Assembly (NCBI GenBank): GCA_021029095.1
Contig: JAJOHG010000061.1
Location: forward strand, 98,227 to 162,226
Length of the DNA stretch: 64,000 nt
DNA from: Phellopilus nigrolimitatus
Lineage: Eukaryota > Basidiomycota > Agaricomycetes > Hymenochaetales > Hymenochaetaceae
Direction: 5' to 3'
Shown: piece after piece, positions 1 through 11,409 of the stretch
How positions within the stretch are numbered: position 1 is the stretch's first letter
Layout of the letters: every line of letters starts with the position of its first letter
Program-made: the position numbers and the translations under genes
Notes under the pieces: generated by a model
The model's input: the letters and a program-made list of their open reading frames with translations, nothing else
Database searches by the model: none
Told to the model about the DNA's origin: nothing

Positions 1-724
1 ATATTGTGTTTCTAAGTAACCTACTGTAGAGAGAAAATGCAATCCGCCTACAATTTCTCAAACCGCTATAAGATACAGAAAGCTTTCTATATGGAAGACT
101 ACAAGGTATAACTCATTATGGGCTCCAGTCATGCCACCATATAATGTGCTATAAGTGAATCAAAAGAGCTTTAAATGCTGAACAAAATAGCTGTGTACAT
201 TGGAAGAATTTCAGATTTGCTCTGCTGTGAGCTTTGCAGTACAATATATATACATCAATGCTGATTGTATAAATTTTATAGATTTATGAGTCAATACAGG
301 TCAACATTGAATTGAAATTGGTTCTAAACTGTTTGAGTGACATAGGGTCATTCACTTCATTAGAATTTTAACCCTTTAAGAAGTACTATGCACATTATAG
401 ATGACTCATTCATTGACAATTGGGCATGAAAAGGTAGTATTTCAGGCACAACCCTAGGCCTATTATACTGGGAAATACCTGTCTCAAGGACCCCTGACAG
501 CCCGTGACAAGTTGTGGGATTACCCATGTCTGGATATTCCCAAAGACCCTGAAACACGTCTGGGAAATCCCTGCAAGTGGGAAAATCCAGGCCTCTGGGA
601 AGACCCGCACCCCTTGGGAACACCACTGAAAAAGGGGACCTAATAGGGCAAACCCACTTGGGGGGAGTTATATCTAATAGGCCCTCTGTAGGGGGGTGCC
701 TGAAGTGCTAATTGATGGCGTTTC
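1..724. other. Gene-free left edge with degenerate G-rich repeats
   Basis: No convincing coding sequence is seen here. From about 450 to 690 the DNA is unlike its AT-rich surroundings: short motifs of the type TGGGAAAT and CCCTG recur imperfectly, and a short inverted match (GGCCTATTA near 459, its complement near 677) brackets the stretch. It may be a decayed repeat or small mobile element. The two short reading frames on the minus strand across it look like products of the repeat rather than genes. Confidence 0.35.
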
Positions 725-1820
725 TTTTAGGTATTTCTTGGATTAGATTTCAGTGGTTTTCCGGGATAATTTTGGCGAATATCACGGAGTGTACGTCTTG
801 CCCAGTCCGGGTTATAACTCAGAAATAGCTAATTGAGAATTTTAGTGACCTTGCAGCTTCGTATTTATGCATTATATAACAAAAATCGAAAGATTTTGAT
901 CATTCTAATCAGTTTTCTTTCGACAACATTTATCTCAACGCTTATTCTCAGCATTAAAGCTATACTGCATGAGCATGGTGATTTCTCTTTTCAACGCTGA
1001 TAGTCGTGCATCTCATATATCCCCTTCCTCGTGTAGCCTCCTTCGACAATTTCGGGAGCGGACAGGACATGCACATGTGTGTACCCATCGGCTTGCCAGC
1101 TTCCTTTAAGGAGTTATGGATTCCGCTGCTTGTTCACGAAACATTGCTATTTGGACTTGCCTTGTACAAAGCGATTGAAACTATGTTGACGCACGGGGTA
1201 AGAGGCTCGATGAACCGAATCATCATCTTTCTTGTGAGGGATTCAGTTATGTATTTCTTCATGTAGGATTCTTCCTTCGCTTATTCTCCTTATTACAACT
1301 GATCTCTGTTCAATCCAGTGTATTCGTAACCTATCTCGTGAGCCAGCTTATTTGGGCACTCGGAGGTGTGCGTACTGCCTCGTTTTCCTTGTGATTTTTG
1401 AAACTACTTTCCATTAACCGGATTTTTGTGCAATCAGGCAAACTATATCGAGATTCCCGTCTGCTGGGCATTAACGATGGAAAGCATAATGAGTCAGCGC
1501 CTGCTCTTGAACATCCGGAAGCAATTTGGAAGCCACGATCCGGCGTTGCTGTCTGACGGGTCGGGCGCGAGTTCGGGTGTGAGGAAGACGGGGTTACAGG
1601 CACATGCACAGGCACAGGTGCATTCCAGAACTACTATCGACAGTACTGATGACTACAACATGCCTACGGGGAGCATCATGCTCATGCCGCTCAAGAACGG
1701 CGACCCTTATGTAAGAACATCCGTTCGGTGCGATATGATTTGAAAACTGACCGCATTGATTCACTGGGCAGGTCTGAGGAGTCGGAAATGAGGCCAATAT
1801 TTTTACTCGCATTGGCATCT
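725..1820 (+). pseudogene. 5'-truncated DUF6533-type membrane protein gene, copy 1
   Basis: Spliced fragments encode the later transmembrane part of a DUF6533-type seven-helix protein of unknown function. The first fragment gives SWIRFQW near 735-755. The next (about 845-970) begins TLQLRIYALYNKNR. A large exon at about 1000-1265 contains LWIPLLVHETLLFGLALYK and LVRDSVMYFF. Two short exons follow, and the tail MSQRLLLNIRKQF ends at 1743. The N-terminal exons carrying the DUF6533 motif itself, seen in the intact relative at 23826-25521, are absent upstream. A near-identical truncated copy lies at 5475-6545, and similarity begins at the same exon in both. It is probably non-functional because it lacks its start; no promoter is evident. 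Confidence 0.7.
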
Positions 1821-2299
1821 GTCATGTGCCTATACTTGCAGTTTTTCTATCGCCGTAGAGACGGAAGTAAAATCCTGCTTAGTGTTTTCGTCGTCCTGAT
1901 AGATTTAAATACTTATGTAGAGGGACTTACTTCGATCCTTTTCATCATAAAAATGTATTGCGTCCAAGTGATCTTGGGAAGGTCAAACCGCAGATATGGC
2001 CAGCCATGAAGCTATTGTTGATTATGTCGGATCCAGGTGCAATTCGACGTTCGAAGAGCGCTCAATGGAGTCGTTAGTTTTAATCACACGAAAGTTTGCG
2101 AAGGCGCTGTGAATAAGGGCTAGCCAGACTAGTTGGCGCGTTTTGAAGATCCATTGGATTTGGCACCGGCTCCTTAAGCGTCAAGCAGCTGAGAATATGT
2201 CGAGCCTGCCGTAGTGAAGTCGATAAGGTGCGAACAAACTCGAGAATGGAGAGAGGTACTGACTTTTCGCTACTGACTGAGCCATTACACCGAATTTTA

Positions 2300-2885
2300 T
2301 CGATTATGAAGTGCGCTGCGGTTTGGCGGGTGCAGGTAAGCAGAGAGGACGTCGAGGATGACGCTGTCTGGGCAGCAAGTGCGATTGTGTGGGTATGCGA
2401 TGTGTGGCGGGAGGTTGGTACGCGGGGGCACAGCGGAAGATAGCCCGTTTAAAAGACCTGTGCAACTTCGTGAAAGGAGGAAAGGCATGATGAAGCCACC
2501 GCTCAAGATAGCAGCATTTGACTGGGGATTAGGGGCCTTCGAAGCACCGATGCAAACCCCGCGCTCGAACTCCGACGCGGTGATGATCTGCACTGCAGAC
2601 TCATAGCTTGTTCTCTCGACCACGCGTTCCATCACGTCGAATGTGCAAGAAGACGGGTGAGCAGACCAAGGAGGGGCGGGTACAATAAACTGACGAATGT
2701 CGTGAATTCGTTTTGCCGAAATTGCTTGCATAATCAAACTGCCGCCAGCGCAAATAGGTCGCCCAAGGAACGAGCCTACGCAGGTCGACGCCAGAGACGA
2801 CACGCACGGGTCGTGCGAGACTCCATCGCAGAATGAAAAAATGCGGGTGCAGCGCAACGAGAAGTAGGTGGAATCGCGGAGAGAT
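2300..2885 (-). other. Possible decayed 3' part of the importin pseudogene
   Basis: A minus-strand frame continues here from the importin pseudogene but loses recognisable similarity after the LSDEDTEVDNNAALAGG stretch. It may be the eroded C-terminal end of the importin or unrelated sequence. Nothing else is identifiable between copy 1 of the DUF6533-type fragment and the importin remnant. Confidence 0.3.
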
Positions 2886-4690
2886 CTGGACGCTGTGCTC
2901 AACAACATGCCGCCAGCTAAGGCGGCATTGTTGTCGACCTCCGTGTCTTCATCCGAGAGCTGACGATAGAAGAGGTTGATGACCTCCTTCACGCCCGAGA
3001 TGATGACCGCACCCAAGCAGACTCTCCGACACGCTTGCTGATGTCCTTGGAGTAGCGTGCCAGCGGTCCGAAGAGCTCGAGATGCCGACTGTTCGCCGAA
3101 CGGCAGGAAAGTGGTGGCCTGTGCTCGCGAACGTGTCGGCCGCAATCTCCTTTCGACTGCGATGGCAGAGTTGACCTCGAGTATGTCCTTCGCGTCGAGC
3201 GACTACGCATGGTCGATGTCAACGTTGCCAGGCAGATTGTAGCTCTCGACAGTGATGGGAGTCGATGCGGACGCGCCCGCCGAGAAGAGCTGAGCAGCCT
3301 CACTGAAGCTGGCTGCATAATGTTCGTCAGCATCTTGCAAAGATGTAGTACGAAAAAGTGCGACTCACAGAGGTGGGACTCGCCGTGCTCATCCTGTCCG
3401 AGGCTATCGATGAGAGCCGAGACGACCTTCGCGAGATACGGCGCGAACCTCCTCGCCGGAGACACGGCTCATCACACCAAAGAATAGGAAGCTGATTTTG
3501 CGAAGACGAGCGTTCGCAGACTCCGCGCCAGAGAACGTCTGCATCATCATGCCCGGGAAGTGAGATCGTAAAGTGTCCGCGCCGGCAGCCTCCGGGAACG
3601 AGCGTACTGCACCCATCGTAAGTCCATGCAATATTCGGATTGCAAACCCTCGCTAATGAGTTTGAGGACAAGGCTGATATGCTGAATGATGTTCCGGAGA
3701 TCATACGGGAAGGACGCCGCGCGAATGCTGTTGATCGCACTGGTGACGGCCTCGGGATTGACGGGTGCAGTGCCAAGAAGTCCAGAGAAGCCTGGGTAAG
3801 AAGCTGTAGGTAGATCTTCAATGGTCCCGAGATCGTCGAGAAGTCCATGTAGCGCAGTAAATGCCGTGCGCTGGGTCGCGCAGTCCGCGACGTGCTGTAT
3901 AAGTGCGGGAACGAGCGCCACATGACACGCATTGGCCGCCTCTTCGAGCCAAACGCAGATGCAGCCCATTGCTGTATAAGCCGCCCGCCACACACCCGAG
4001 TCGTCGAGTTCAGCGTCGATGACGACGTGCCCGACAGCCGCCTCGATGCAGGGCTGTATATCCCGAGAAACGCTTTCGACAGCAACGTGGAGAGCGAGAT
4101 GAGCACAGCGGTGCACGTTCTATTACGTTGAGCGTGCGAACGGTGGTGAAGAGCACATATGCGCTCCGCGGGTCCTGGAGAGGTTCTTGAAGGCGGCGAG
4201 CTGGAAGCCCTCGACGATGGCCCCGAGCACGGTGAAGAGGAAAACGAGGAGCTCGCAGTCGGTGACCTGCTGCGACGTACATCAGCTGCTGGTGAGTTAG
4301 AGGTCGGGCCGCTGCTTGAGGTTCGTCTCGATGAAGGCGATCGCGGCGATGACACGCGGCGCAGAGGGGCTGAAGATCTTGAAGGGCTGGCGAGCGTGAT
4401 ATCGGGAAGGGTCTGCTTGAGTTGATCGCGCCCGGACTGAGGCACGTTGAACCAGAGTTTGCCAGACTTGTGCGCGACGCGCTTGCATAGCTCAATGGCG
4501 GTGGGCGTCCTCATCGTGCGGGCTGGCGAGGACATACAGTAGGTGGATGCGGGTGCCTGCCAAATTCTTGAAGTAGTCTTTGTTGAGCTGGGTAATGGCC
4601 AGCGACGTAGCCGGCGGACAGGAGGTTCTGCAGCGCGTGCGGCCGCTGCACTGACGACGACTAGAGAAAGAGCGCACGCTCAATGTCGTC
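2886..4690 (-). pseudogene. Decayed Kap123/importin-4-type karyopherin beta pseudogene
   Basis: Minus-strand fragments, read in order, match the HEAT-repeat importin Kap123/importin-4, which carries ribosomal proteins and histones into the nucleus. Recognisable pieces are AITQLNKDYFKN (near 4560-4600, N-terminal), ELCKRV..SGKLW..VPQS..DQLKQ (4430-4500), APRVIAAIAFIE (about 4340), TTVRTLNVI (about 4130), a VRRAAY/ALG-like HEAT repeat with CVWLEEAANACHVALVPAL (about 3900-3960), ARLRKISFLFFGVMSRVSGEE (about 3440-3510), APYLAKVVSALIDSLGQDEHG (3370-3440), and SDEDTEVDNNAALAGG (2915-2970). The frame changes repeatedly. A block equivalent to a few hundred residues is missing between TTVRTLNVI and the HEAT repeats that follow. 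Such an essential gene presumably has an intact copy elsewhere. Confidence 0.8.
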
Positions 4691-4842
4691 GCTCGTGTTC
4701 AAATGATTTCGCCACGTACCTATTTTCTACCCTCCGGTTCGTCCCACGACGCTCTCGCCAGAGCAAGACGGCGTCCATCGAGTAGCACGACGCGAAGCGG
4801 CCGAATCGTCATTGCTCCTTCAAACGCGTGTACTCCTTCTGG

Positions 4843-5462
4843 TTACAGTCTGTAGTTTATATCAGCAAAATAACGATTCGAAATAAAATAGTTGCTTACC
4901 ATCGGAGATGTCCGCCAACCGCGGTCTACCGGTGAGCCCACACTGTCCAAATACCCGCATCCAACCGTGGTTATGGTAGAGATCACATCGTGAGTGAGCT
5001 CCCTTGGGTTGTCGTACAAAACTTCGTCCTGCGGATACTTGAGAGCAAAGACGTTCGCGCGAACTGCAATCGTGCCGCGGCACTTCCCGAATGCCGGGCG
5101 CACGACGCGATCGGCGTCAAAGGCCGACAGCTGGAAACAAGCGCGTCCTGCTCCCTCTCCGAAAGCCGTACGTCGATTTCGATTTGCGCAGGCGTGTTGG
5201 AAGTAAACTGCTGTACATCTCCAGAGCCAAAGCCGAGCTCTCCACCGCTGTCGCGAGGGTCCGACAGATCTCGAGGGCGACTCGCCATGCTCCCCACGAG
5301 CCATAGGAGGGCTCCAATGACTGGGAGGCATGCCTCGACTATGCTGGCCATGATCACGGCCGTGTCCTCCGGAGTGGAGCAGCAAGAGACGTATGAGTGG
5401 CCTTGAGTACTGACGTCGACGTCCATTGCTCCTGCTGTTGTCAGAAACTCGACACCGATCAA
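4843..5462 (-). other. Unassigned open stretch beside the importin remnant
   Basis: Several overlapping minus-strand frames stay open here. One contains a hydrophobic run, IVEACLPVIGALLWLVG, and another ends in LKYPQDEVLYDN. I do not recognise a family, and no single splice model joins the pieces. It could be a remnant belonging to the same duplicated block as the importin pseudogene, or non-coding DNA. Confidence 0.25.
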
Positions 5463-5474
5463 TGGTCATTATTT

Positions 5475-6545
5475 CAGGTATTTCTTGGATTAGATTCCAA
5501 TGGTTAGCAGGGACGATTATAGGGAACCTCACGGAGTGTACGCCTTACGCAATCCCGATTATAACTCAGAATAAAGCTGATTGGGCATCTCAGTGACCTT
5601 GCAGCTTCGCATTTATGCATTGTATAACAAAAATCGGAAGATTTTGTTCCTCCTGATCACCTCCTTTTCGACAACTTTTATCGCTGCTTACTCTCATCAT
5701 TCAAGTTATGTTGCACGAGAATGGTAATCTATCTTCCTCATGCTGATAATTATGCACCTTATACGCCCTCTTTCTCGTGTAGCCTCTCTCGACAATTTCG
5801 GGACCGGACCGGACATAAGCATATGTGTGTGCCTGTCGCTTTGTGTCCAGTTACTTCCGGGAATCATGGATCCCACTGCTTCTGCGCGAGGAACTTCTGT
5901 TCGGACTCGCTTCTTACAAAGAGATTGAAACTATGGTGGCGCATGGGGAAAAAGGTTCGATGAACCGCATTACCATTTTCCTCGTGAGGGATTCGGTGAT
6001 GTATTTCTTTATGTGAGATTACTTCCTGGGTTTTTTCGTCACTTTTATCTGAATTGATCGCTGTTAGATACAGTGCATCTCTAACCTTCCTCGCGAGCCA
6101 GCTCGTATGGGCACTGGGAGGCGTACGTACTGTATCGTTTTCCTTTCCTTTTATTTTTACTTTCTATTAACCGGATCTCCGTTCAGGCAAACTATATCGA
6201 AATTCATGTCTGCTTGGCAACCTCGATGGCAAGCATAATGAGTCAGCGCCTGCTTTTGAGCATTTGAAAGCAATTCCGGAGTCACGATCCGGCGTTGCTA
6301 TCTGGCGGGTCTGGTTCGAGTTCGAGTGTGGTGAAGACAGGTTTGCAGGTACAGGCGCCGTCCAGAACTACTATCGATGGTGCTGACGACTACGACGTAC
6401 CAATGAGGAGCATTATGCTCATGCCCCTCAAGAACGTCGGCCCTTACGTAAGAACGTACGATCGATGCTCAGACCGCATTGATTCACCGCGCAGGTTTGA
6501 AGACGTGGCGATGAGCCGATATTTTAACTCGCATTATCATCTGCA
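5475..6545 (+). pseudogene. 5'-truncated DUF6533-type membrane protein gene, copy 2
   Basis: This is a direct repeat of the 725-1820 fragment, with the same order of pieces: SWIRFQW (about 5490), a TLQLRIYALYNKNRK exon (about 5600), a large exon with SWIPLLLREELLFGLASYK and LVRDSVMYFFM (about 5840-6015), then a short exon and a C-terminal exon. The last exon has an in-frame stop just after SQRLLLSI (near 6268), where copy 1 reads on with RKQF. The 5' exons are missing, as in copy 1. Both features indicate a pseudogene. The original product would be an integral membrane protein of unknown function. Confidence 0.75.
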
Positions 6546-7878
6546 TTGAACACTGTTCTGCATTCCTGACTTGTTTTGTTTTGTTGCTATGGATATAGGC
6601 GTATGTGCGCGACTGTATGCTGTACTTACCCAAATTATTGGCAAGGTTGTCTACGGATCGACGAATATGCATGGTGCGCCCGAGAAATGTTTTTCGGAAA
6701 GAAACAATCTCCAATAACTCCTGGAACAGGTGAAGACTTGACCTCCGGTAGAAAGCTTGCAAATGTGTATGGGTTTACAGCATTGTCACCCAGAGAATAT
6801 AGTTACGATCTATCGCTATTCAACTCGCTCATGATACTACCATCTGCGATTGCAATACTCACTCTCAAAAAAGAGGTAATTCTGATGTGGGCAAGTAGTT
6901 GGCTCTGCCTTAACGTAAAGAACACTTAAAGGCTGGCGTCGACATCGGCGGTCGTTATTATGAGTGTCCCAGAAGTGGTCTAGTAACGCGATGTGTTCAC
7001 CCCGCTCCGGAAGAGTTCCATTAAGCACTGACTATCATGTCCTCATGGTGAGTTTCGATGGAAGAAGGGTCTGACGCGATTGCTGAGGTGACTACCGTGA
7101 CTAATTGCTGGGAATCGAAAAATCTCGACCCCGCCGTTTTGGACGATGTAAAGAGGTGCTTCGTGACGACGACCGAAGCTAGACGCCGGGATGTGACATC
7201 GTGACAGAGACGCATTTTACTTTTGTTTTTCTGTCCACATCATTTACCGGCCATCTGCGTATTAGTGCCGTTGCACTTCCGTACACCGCGAGAAAGAAAG
7301 AGCAGATCGGAGCTATGCGCATCGCCGTGCTCTCCGAAGTGCCCGAAGTCCGCCTCTAGGTTCTAGCAGCCTTCTGTGAAGTTTCTACACCTCCGCCTTG
7401 TACACACATCATTACCCTTCTTTTAGCTTCCTTTCGTCGTGTTGAGTTCGCAACGGAAGTATTCTATTCATGCGTCGTTGACGCCGTACGACCTCTCCGA
7501 TCCTGTTCACGAGGAATTTCAAATTTCATACTGCAACGAAACCGTCGCAATATTTTGGGGCGTCTCAACTTACGTGACGCAGACTCTGCCGACCGCGAAG
7601 GCTTTTCATTTATTTATTTCCATATTTTATTAGGTTCGTAAGTTTAGCAGCTTTTTTTTTTTCAAGTCTTTATTAAAACAGTCATTCGCATTTTTGGAAA
7701 TCACTTTCCATCACGATGTTAGGAGGTGTTTAATAGAAATTAAAAGCCCAAATCTTGGGAACGGAAGAAAGTATATTCACCTACAACTACATACTTGTAC
7801 ATACAGCTCAAAACACTTTAATTCCATCCTTCGCCATGCTCTGCTAACGCACAGAAGTATCAAACATATCATTGAAGT
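6546..7878. other. No recognised gene
   Basis: Open frames at 6576-6929 (plus) and 7021-7215 (minus) show no family I recognise and no consistent splice model. The region separates the second DUF6533-type fragment from the 3' end of the P450 gene. It includes a T-rich run near 7650. Confidence 0.4.
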
Positions 7879-10259
7879 CTATTCTTCCAAATCTCCTATC
7901 ATTCGCACTGCTTTCGCGGATCGCGGTGTGATAGTACAATCGAAGTCCTTAGGGTGACTGGATACGCGTCAAAATAAGATGCATGTCTCAGCAAGGATAC
8001 ACAAAAGAACGTACCTTATTGTCCCGCGCGTGTATTCTGGTTCTGATAGATGCTTGTTGGGTTGAACGTCAAATACGGCGAGGAAGCTGGCTATGGAAAT
8101 GAATAAAATGCCATCCGCGAGCTCCTTTCCTGGGCATATTCTACGATATACAACAGTGAGCAGAAACGTTCGAGGGCCGAAAAAACGACAACTAATCAAA
8201 AAGCGAGATGTAAAATATAAATGATAGAGCTCAAACTCACCTTCTTCCGAAGCCGAAAACTAGCGCGCGTGGGTCGGGCTCTGGTTTTCTGCCATCTACA
8301 CCCAAATAGCGCTCGGGTTTGAAAATGGAGGGCTCGAAATACGTCTCGGGGTCGTGCGTGAATTGCCTAAGCGATGAATAAATTACGCACACAATTAGCA
8401 GAACGAATTCCAGACTTGACAAAAAGGCGAAAGAGCGAACCAGATGTTCGGCACAATTTGTGCACCTTTAGGGATTAAATATCCGTCGTATGTGTCATCT
8501 TCCATCGCGACGTGTGGGGCAGCTGCATGTACGATCAAAACGCATATATTAAATAATGTTACACATGACTTTGGGGTTGGCACGTACCAAGCGGCGCTGC
8601 TACGTTCCAGCGTAAAACTTCTTTGACGAGTGCATCAATGTAAGGAAGGCTTGCGCGATCAGCAAGTTTCGGGAGGCGATCGCTGCCGACTATCGCGTCG
8701 ACTTCTGCCTGAGCACGATTGAGCACCGACGGGTAAAAGAACATGGCGAGTATGAATGATGTGAATGCCGAGACCGTCTTAAACGTTTGTTTCATGATCA
8801 GTAAAGCGTCAATAATTGTAGGAAAATGGGCTGCGGGAGGACCGTGCAACAAGATGTGAAAACAGTCACTGCGGCCGCCACAGTTGAACTCCGGCCACGC
8901 ACGTCGGGAGCCGCAAAAGCGACAAGGAGGTCGAGCGGAAAACGCCGTACTCGATGTTCAATACAACGAGAAAGTCTCCCGGCAACAGCAGCAACGAAGC
9001 AGAACGGAGCGCGAGTTTAAAGGGAGACTTACAGTATCTGATCCAGCGCCGAACATCCCAACGGCGGCCCACTTGAGCAGATCCTCTTTGCCTTCGGATG
9101 AGATGTCTTCGATATTAGTGGACACAAATGAGTAGATTGCAGTTCCTTGTAGCTTCGGGCAGATTTTCATTCAGCGAAAGTGTTTCAGAAATTTGCAAAT
9201 TGAAATTCCTTACCGTCTGCGACTTCGCCCACATAAAGAAATTATCAGTAAACGCATTTAGCCCGGTTTTCCACTCTTTTGCTTTTTCCATGATCTTTAT
9301 TCCAGGCAGGAATTCGAGTAAATACCCCACTTCAGATAAATAAATAATAAATAAGTGATTGGTGAATATAGAAAAAGCCGGTATTGTAAGGCCTTACAGA
9401 ATGGAAATGCATCAAGGAAGCCTATGTGAGGCTGGCTTGATGAGGAGAACTGGCTGAGGATAGTCTTAAAGGTTTCAATCTGTGGGTCTACCTCTCCTTC
9501 CTTCGTGCTGTACCCATACGTCAGCTTGAGGATTAAATCAAACGACCACCTGCTCAGACGTATATCATTTCTTTCTTATACTGAAAGACCTTTGAGACCG
9601 TACTTATGTATGTGCGCGCGAACTTGTTTTGGATCTCTAAGAGTTCTCAACATAAGTTTCTTGATCTCCGACTCGTAAAGTGGTTCGAAGCGCAAGACAG
9701 ACGCTCGCGTTCCCATGAATTGGTGCATCAGCTTCCGAGTCGCTCGGAAACGCTCGCAATACCGTAGAAGAAGGAGAATATACTTGGCGCCGCACCTTAA
9801 TGATTTGGCAGTTAGCAACAGGATTATAATACGAGGTTCATGATACAATAAAAACGAGCATACAATTCACCGCCAAAAGCAAAACCGGGCCGATCCGAAT
9901 ATTGCGCCGACTTTTTGTTCAAAAGCTCGGACGCAATTTTTGCATCATTCAGGAATATGATCGGTCGTCCTAAAACCACAATCGAGCTTATTGGACCTAT
10001 GCACACATCACAATCAATCGAAAAGTGCCCTCAAAAATAAGCAGAACACACCGTATATTTTATTGTGCTTTGCCCAGTGCGGACCCTCAGTATCTGTCGG
10101 CAGATCAAGAATATTTCCAAGCAGGGGAAGACCTGTTGGACCGGGAGGAAGACAGCCAGCCTGGCATCTTGATCTTCCGATTTTGCGCAGAGTGAAGCGA
10201 ATAAGAACGAGGAGTAAGACACAGCTAGCTAGAATGTCATAGCAAGAGACGCGATCCAT
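7879..10259 (-). CDS. Cytochrome P450 monooxygenase (basidiomycete OrdA-like type)
   Basis: A multi-exon P450, the haem-thiolate enzyme that inserts oxygen using NADPH-P450 reductase, is anchored to the ER by an N-terminal helix ([13 protein letters not shown], residues about 10-22). The proline-rich hinge [13 protein letters not shown] follows. Exon 1 covers 10259-10052. The substrate-recognition region [19 protein letters not shown] is near 9730. The I-helix motif AGSDT lies near 9040. ExxR appears as KEVLR (about 8620), the PERY motif as FKPERYLG (about 8310), and the haem loop as FGFGRR then ICPGKELAD across an intron, with the expected Cys. A last exon after an intron near 7960 gives [14 protein letters not shown] and stops at 7879. 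All key residues are present, so it is probably functional. It is divergent from the MFS gene at 11410. The substrate is unknown. Confidence 0.88.
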
Positions 10260-11409
10260 TGCGACCGTACTCAGGGAATAGGGCGGAAGTCTGATTATAC
10301 CCCATTATTGGAGCTACTTATAGTGCCTCGCAGGCGGAAGACGACAGTCCCGATAACGTGGCGAATCTTCAGGTACAATTGGACCGGGAAACGCATGTTG
10401 CCCCGACGGCGTGCAAACACATGCTCAAGGAAAATTTATGTGATTATTCAGTATTAATTGGAGGGACTGTGCTTATCTTCCAACGACCTGTATGCAGTCA
10501 AGTTGACGGAGCCCCCAATGCACAACGCATTGAATTACGGCGATCAGTTTTGAAAAAAACAAAGTGGGATGCTTACCGGTAGTTCCGGTAACTGCCAGAT
10601 CGAATCAAGGCCGCTCTGTTGCAAAATACGGAAACTATAAAACAAATACCCGGTCTTAGGTTAGATAATTCTTTAACATGGATCATGTTGTTATCGTCTT
10701 GCTATGCATGTTGTTTTCTTGCTGAAAAACGTGTTGGAAGACGTGCAAAAATCTGAACGCGAACACGATACGTTTGTCACTAGTGACCGTTACCGGACTC
10801 TTTTGGTAAGCACGTAATACTGGCAAGCAAATTTTTTTTTTCGTCGGTTTTAGCGCCGGTAAAGTAGACTTAGTCATTTGGTGGTGAACGGTTCGACACT
10901 GACAGAGTGCGTGTCATGCAGATGCTGAGCGTTGTAACAGGCCGCGGGAAAATCAGAGGCTATGCGTCAAATATCATCTGCGTTTCATTTCTACTACTTT
11001 CTTTCCAGAATAAGCCATGGGCTACTCGGAGACGTTCAACGGAGATCTCAAGCTTAAGAAGAAGGACGGTGCAAGAAGAGCATGCGCGTGTAATTTGCAC
11101 TGCGCTTGAGCATCTACCTTCTCTGATACGTGATCGGCGGATCATGTATCCTCGGACTCCACACCAAGAATCACAATCGCGAATGGTCGCCAAATGGAAG
11201 ACCACACTTCACAAGAGCAAATGCGACTCAGTCGCCTTGAGACTAGCGCGAGAATCATTATTGGACCCATTGTTTGGGAGTTGCGTTCGGATGTTGATCA
11301 TTTGCCGCTGAATTGAGAACTAAATATCACCGTTCGTGCGTGAGTATTTACTTTGAGTCGGAGACCCTCCCGAAAGAAGACTTACTTCTGTGCTCCCTCT
11401 TCGACAACT
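10260..11409. promoter_or_regulatory. Shared intergenic region between divergent P450 and MFS genes
   Basis: About 1.1 kb separates the two divergent start codons, so it probably holds both promoters. An open plus-strand frame at 10907-11311 shows no recognisable domain. No specific operator can be named from the sequence. Confidence 0.4.

Noticed and set aside
3327..4535. A 402-codon minus-strand frame as one intact gene
   Set aside because: Only short parts of it match the importin. The Ser/Arg/Pro-rich remainder is out of frame with the homology, so it is not a genuine single protein.
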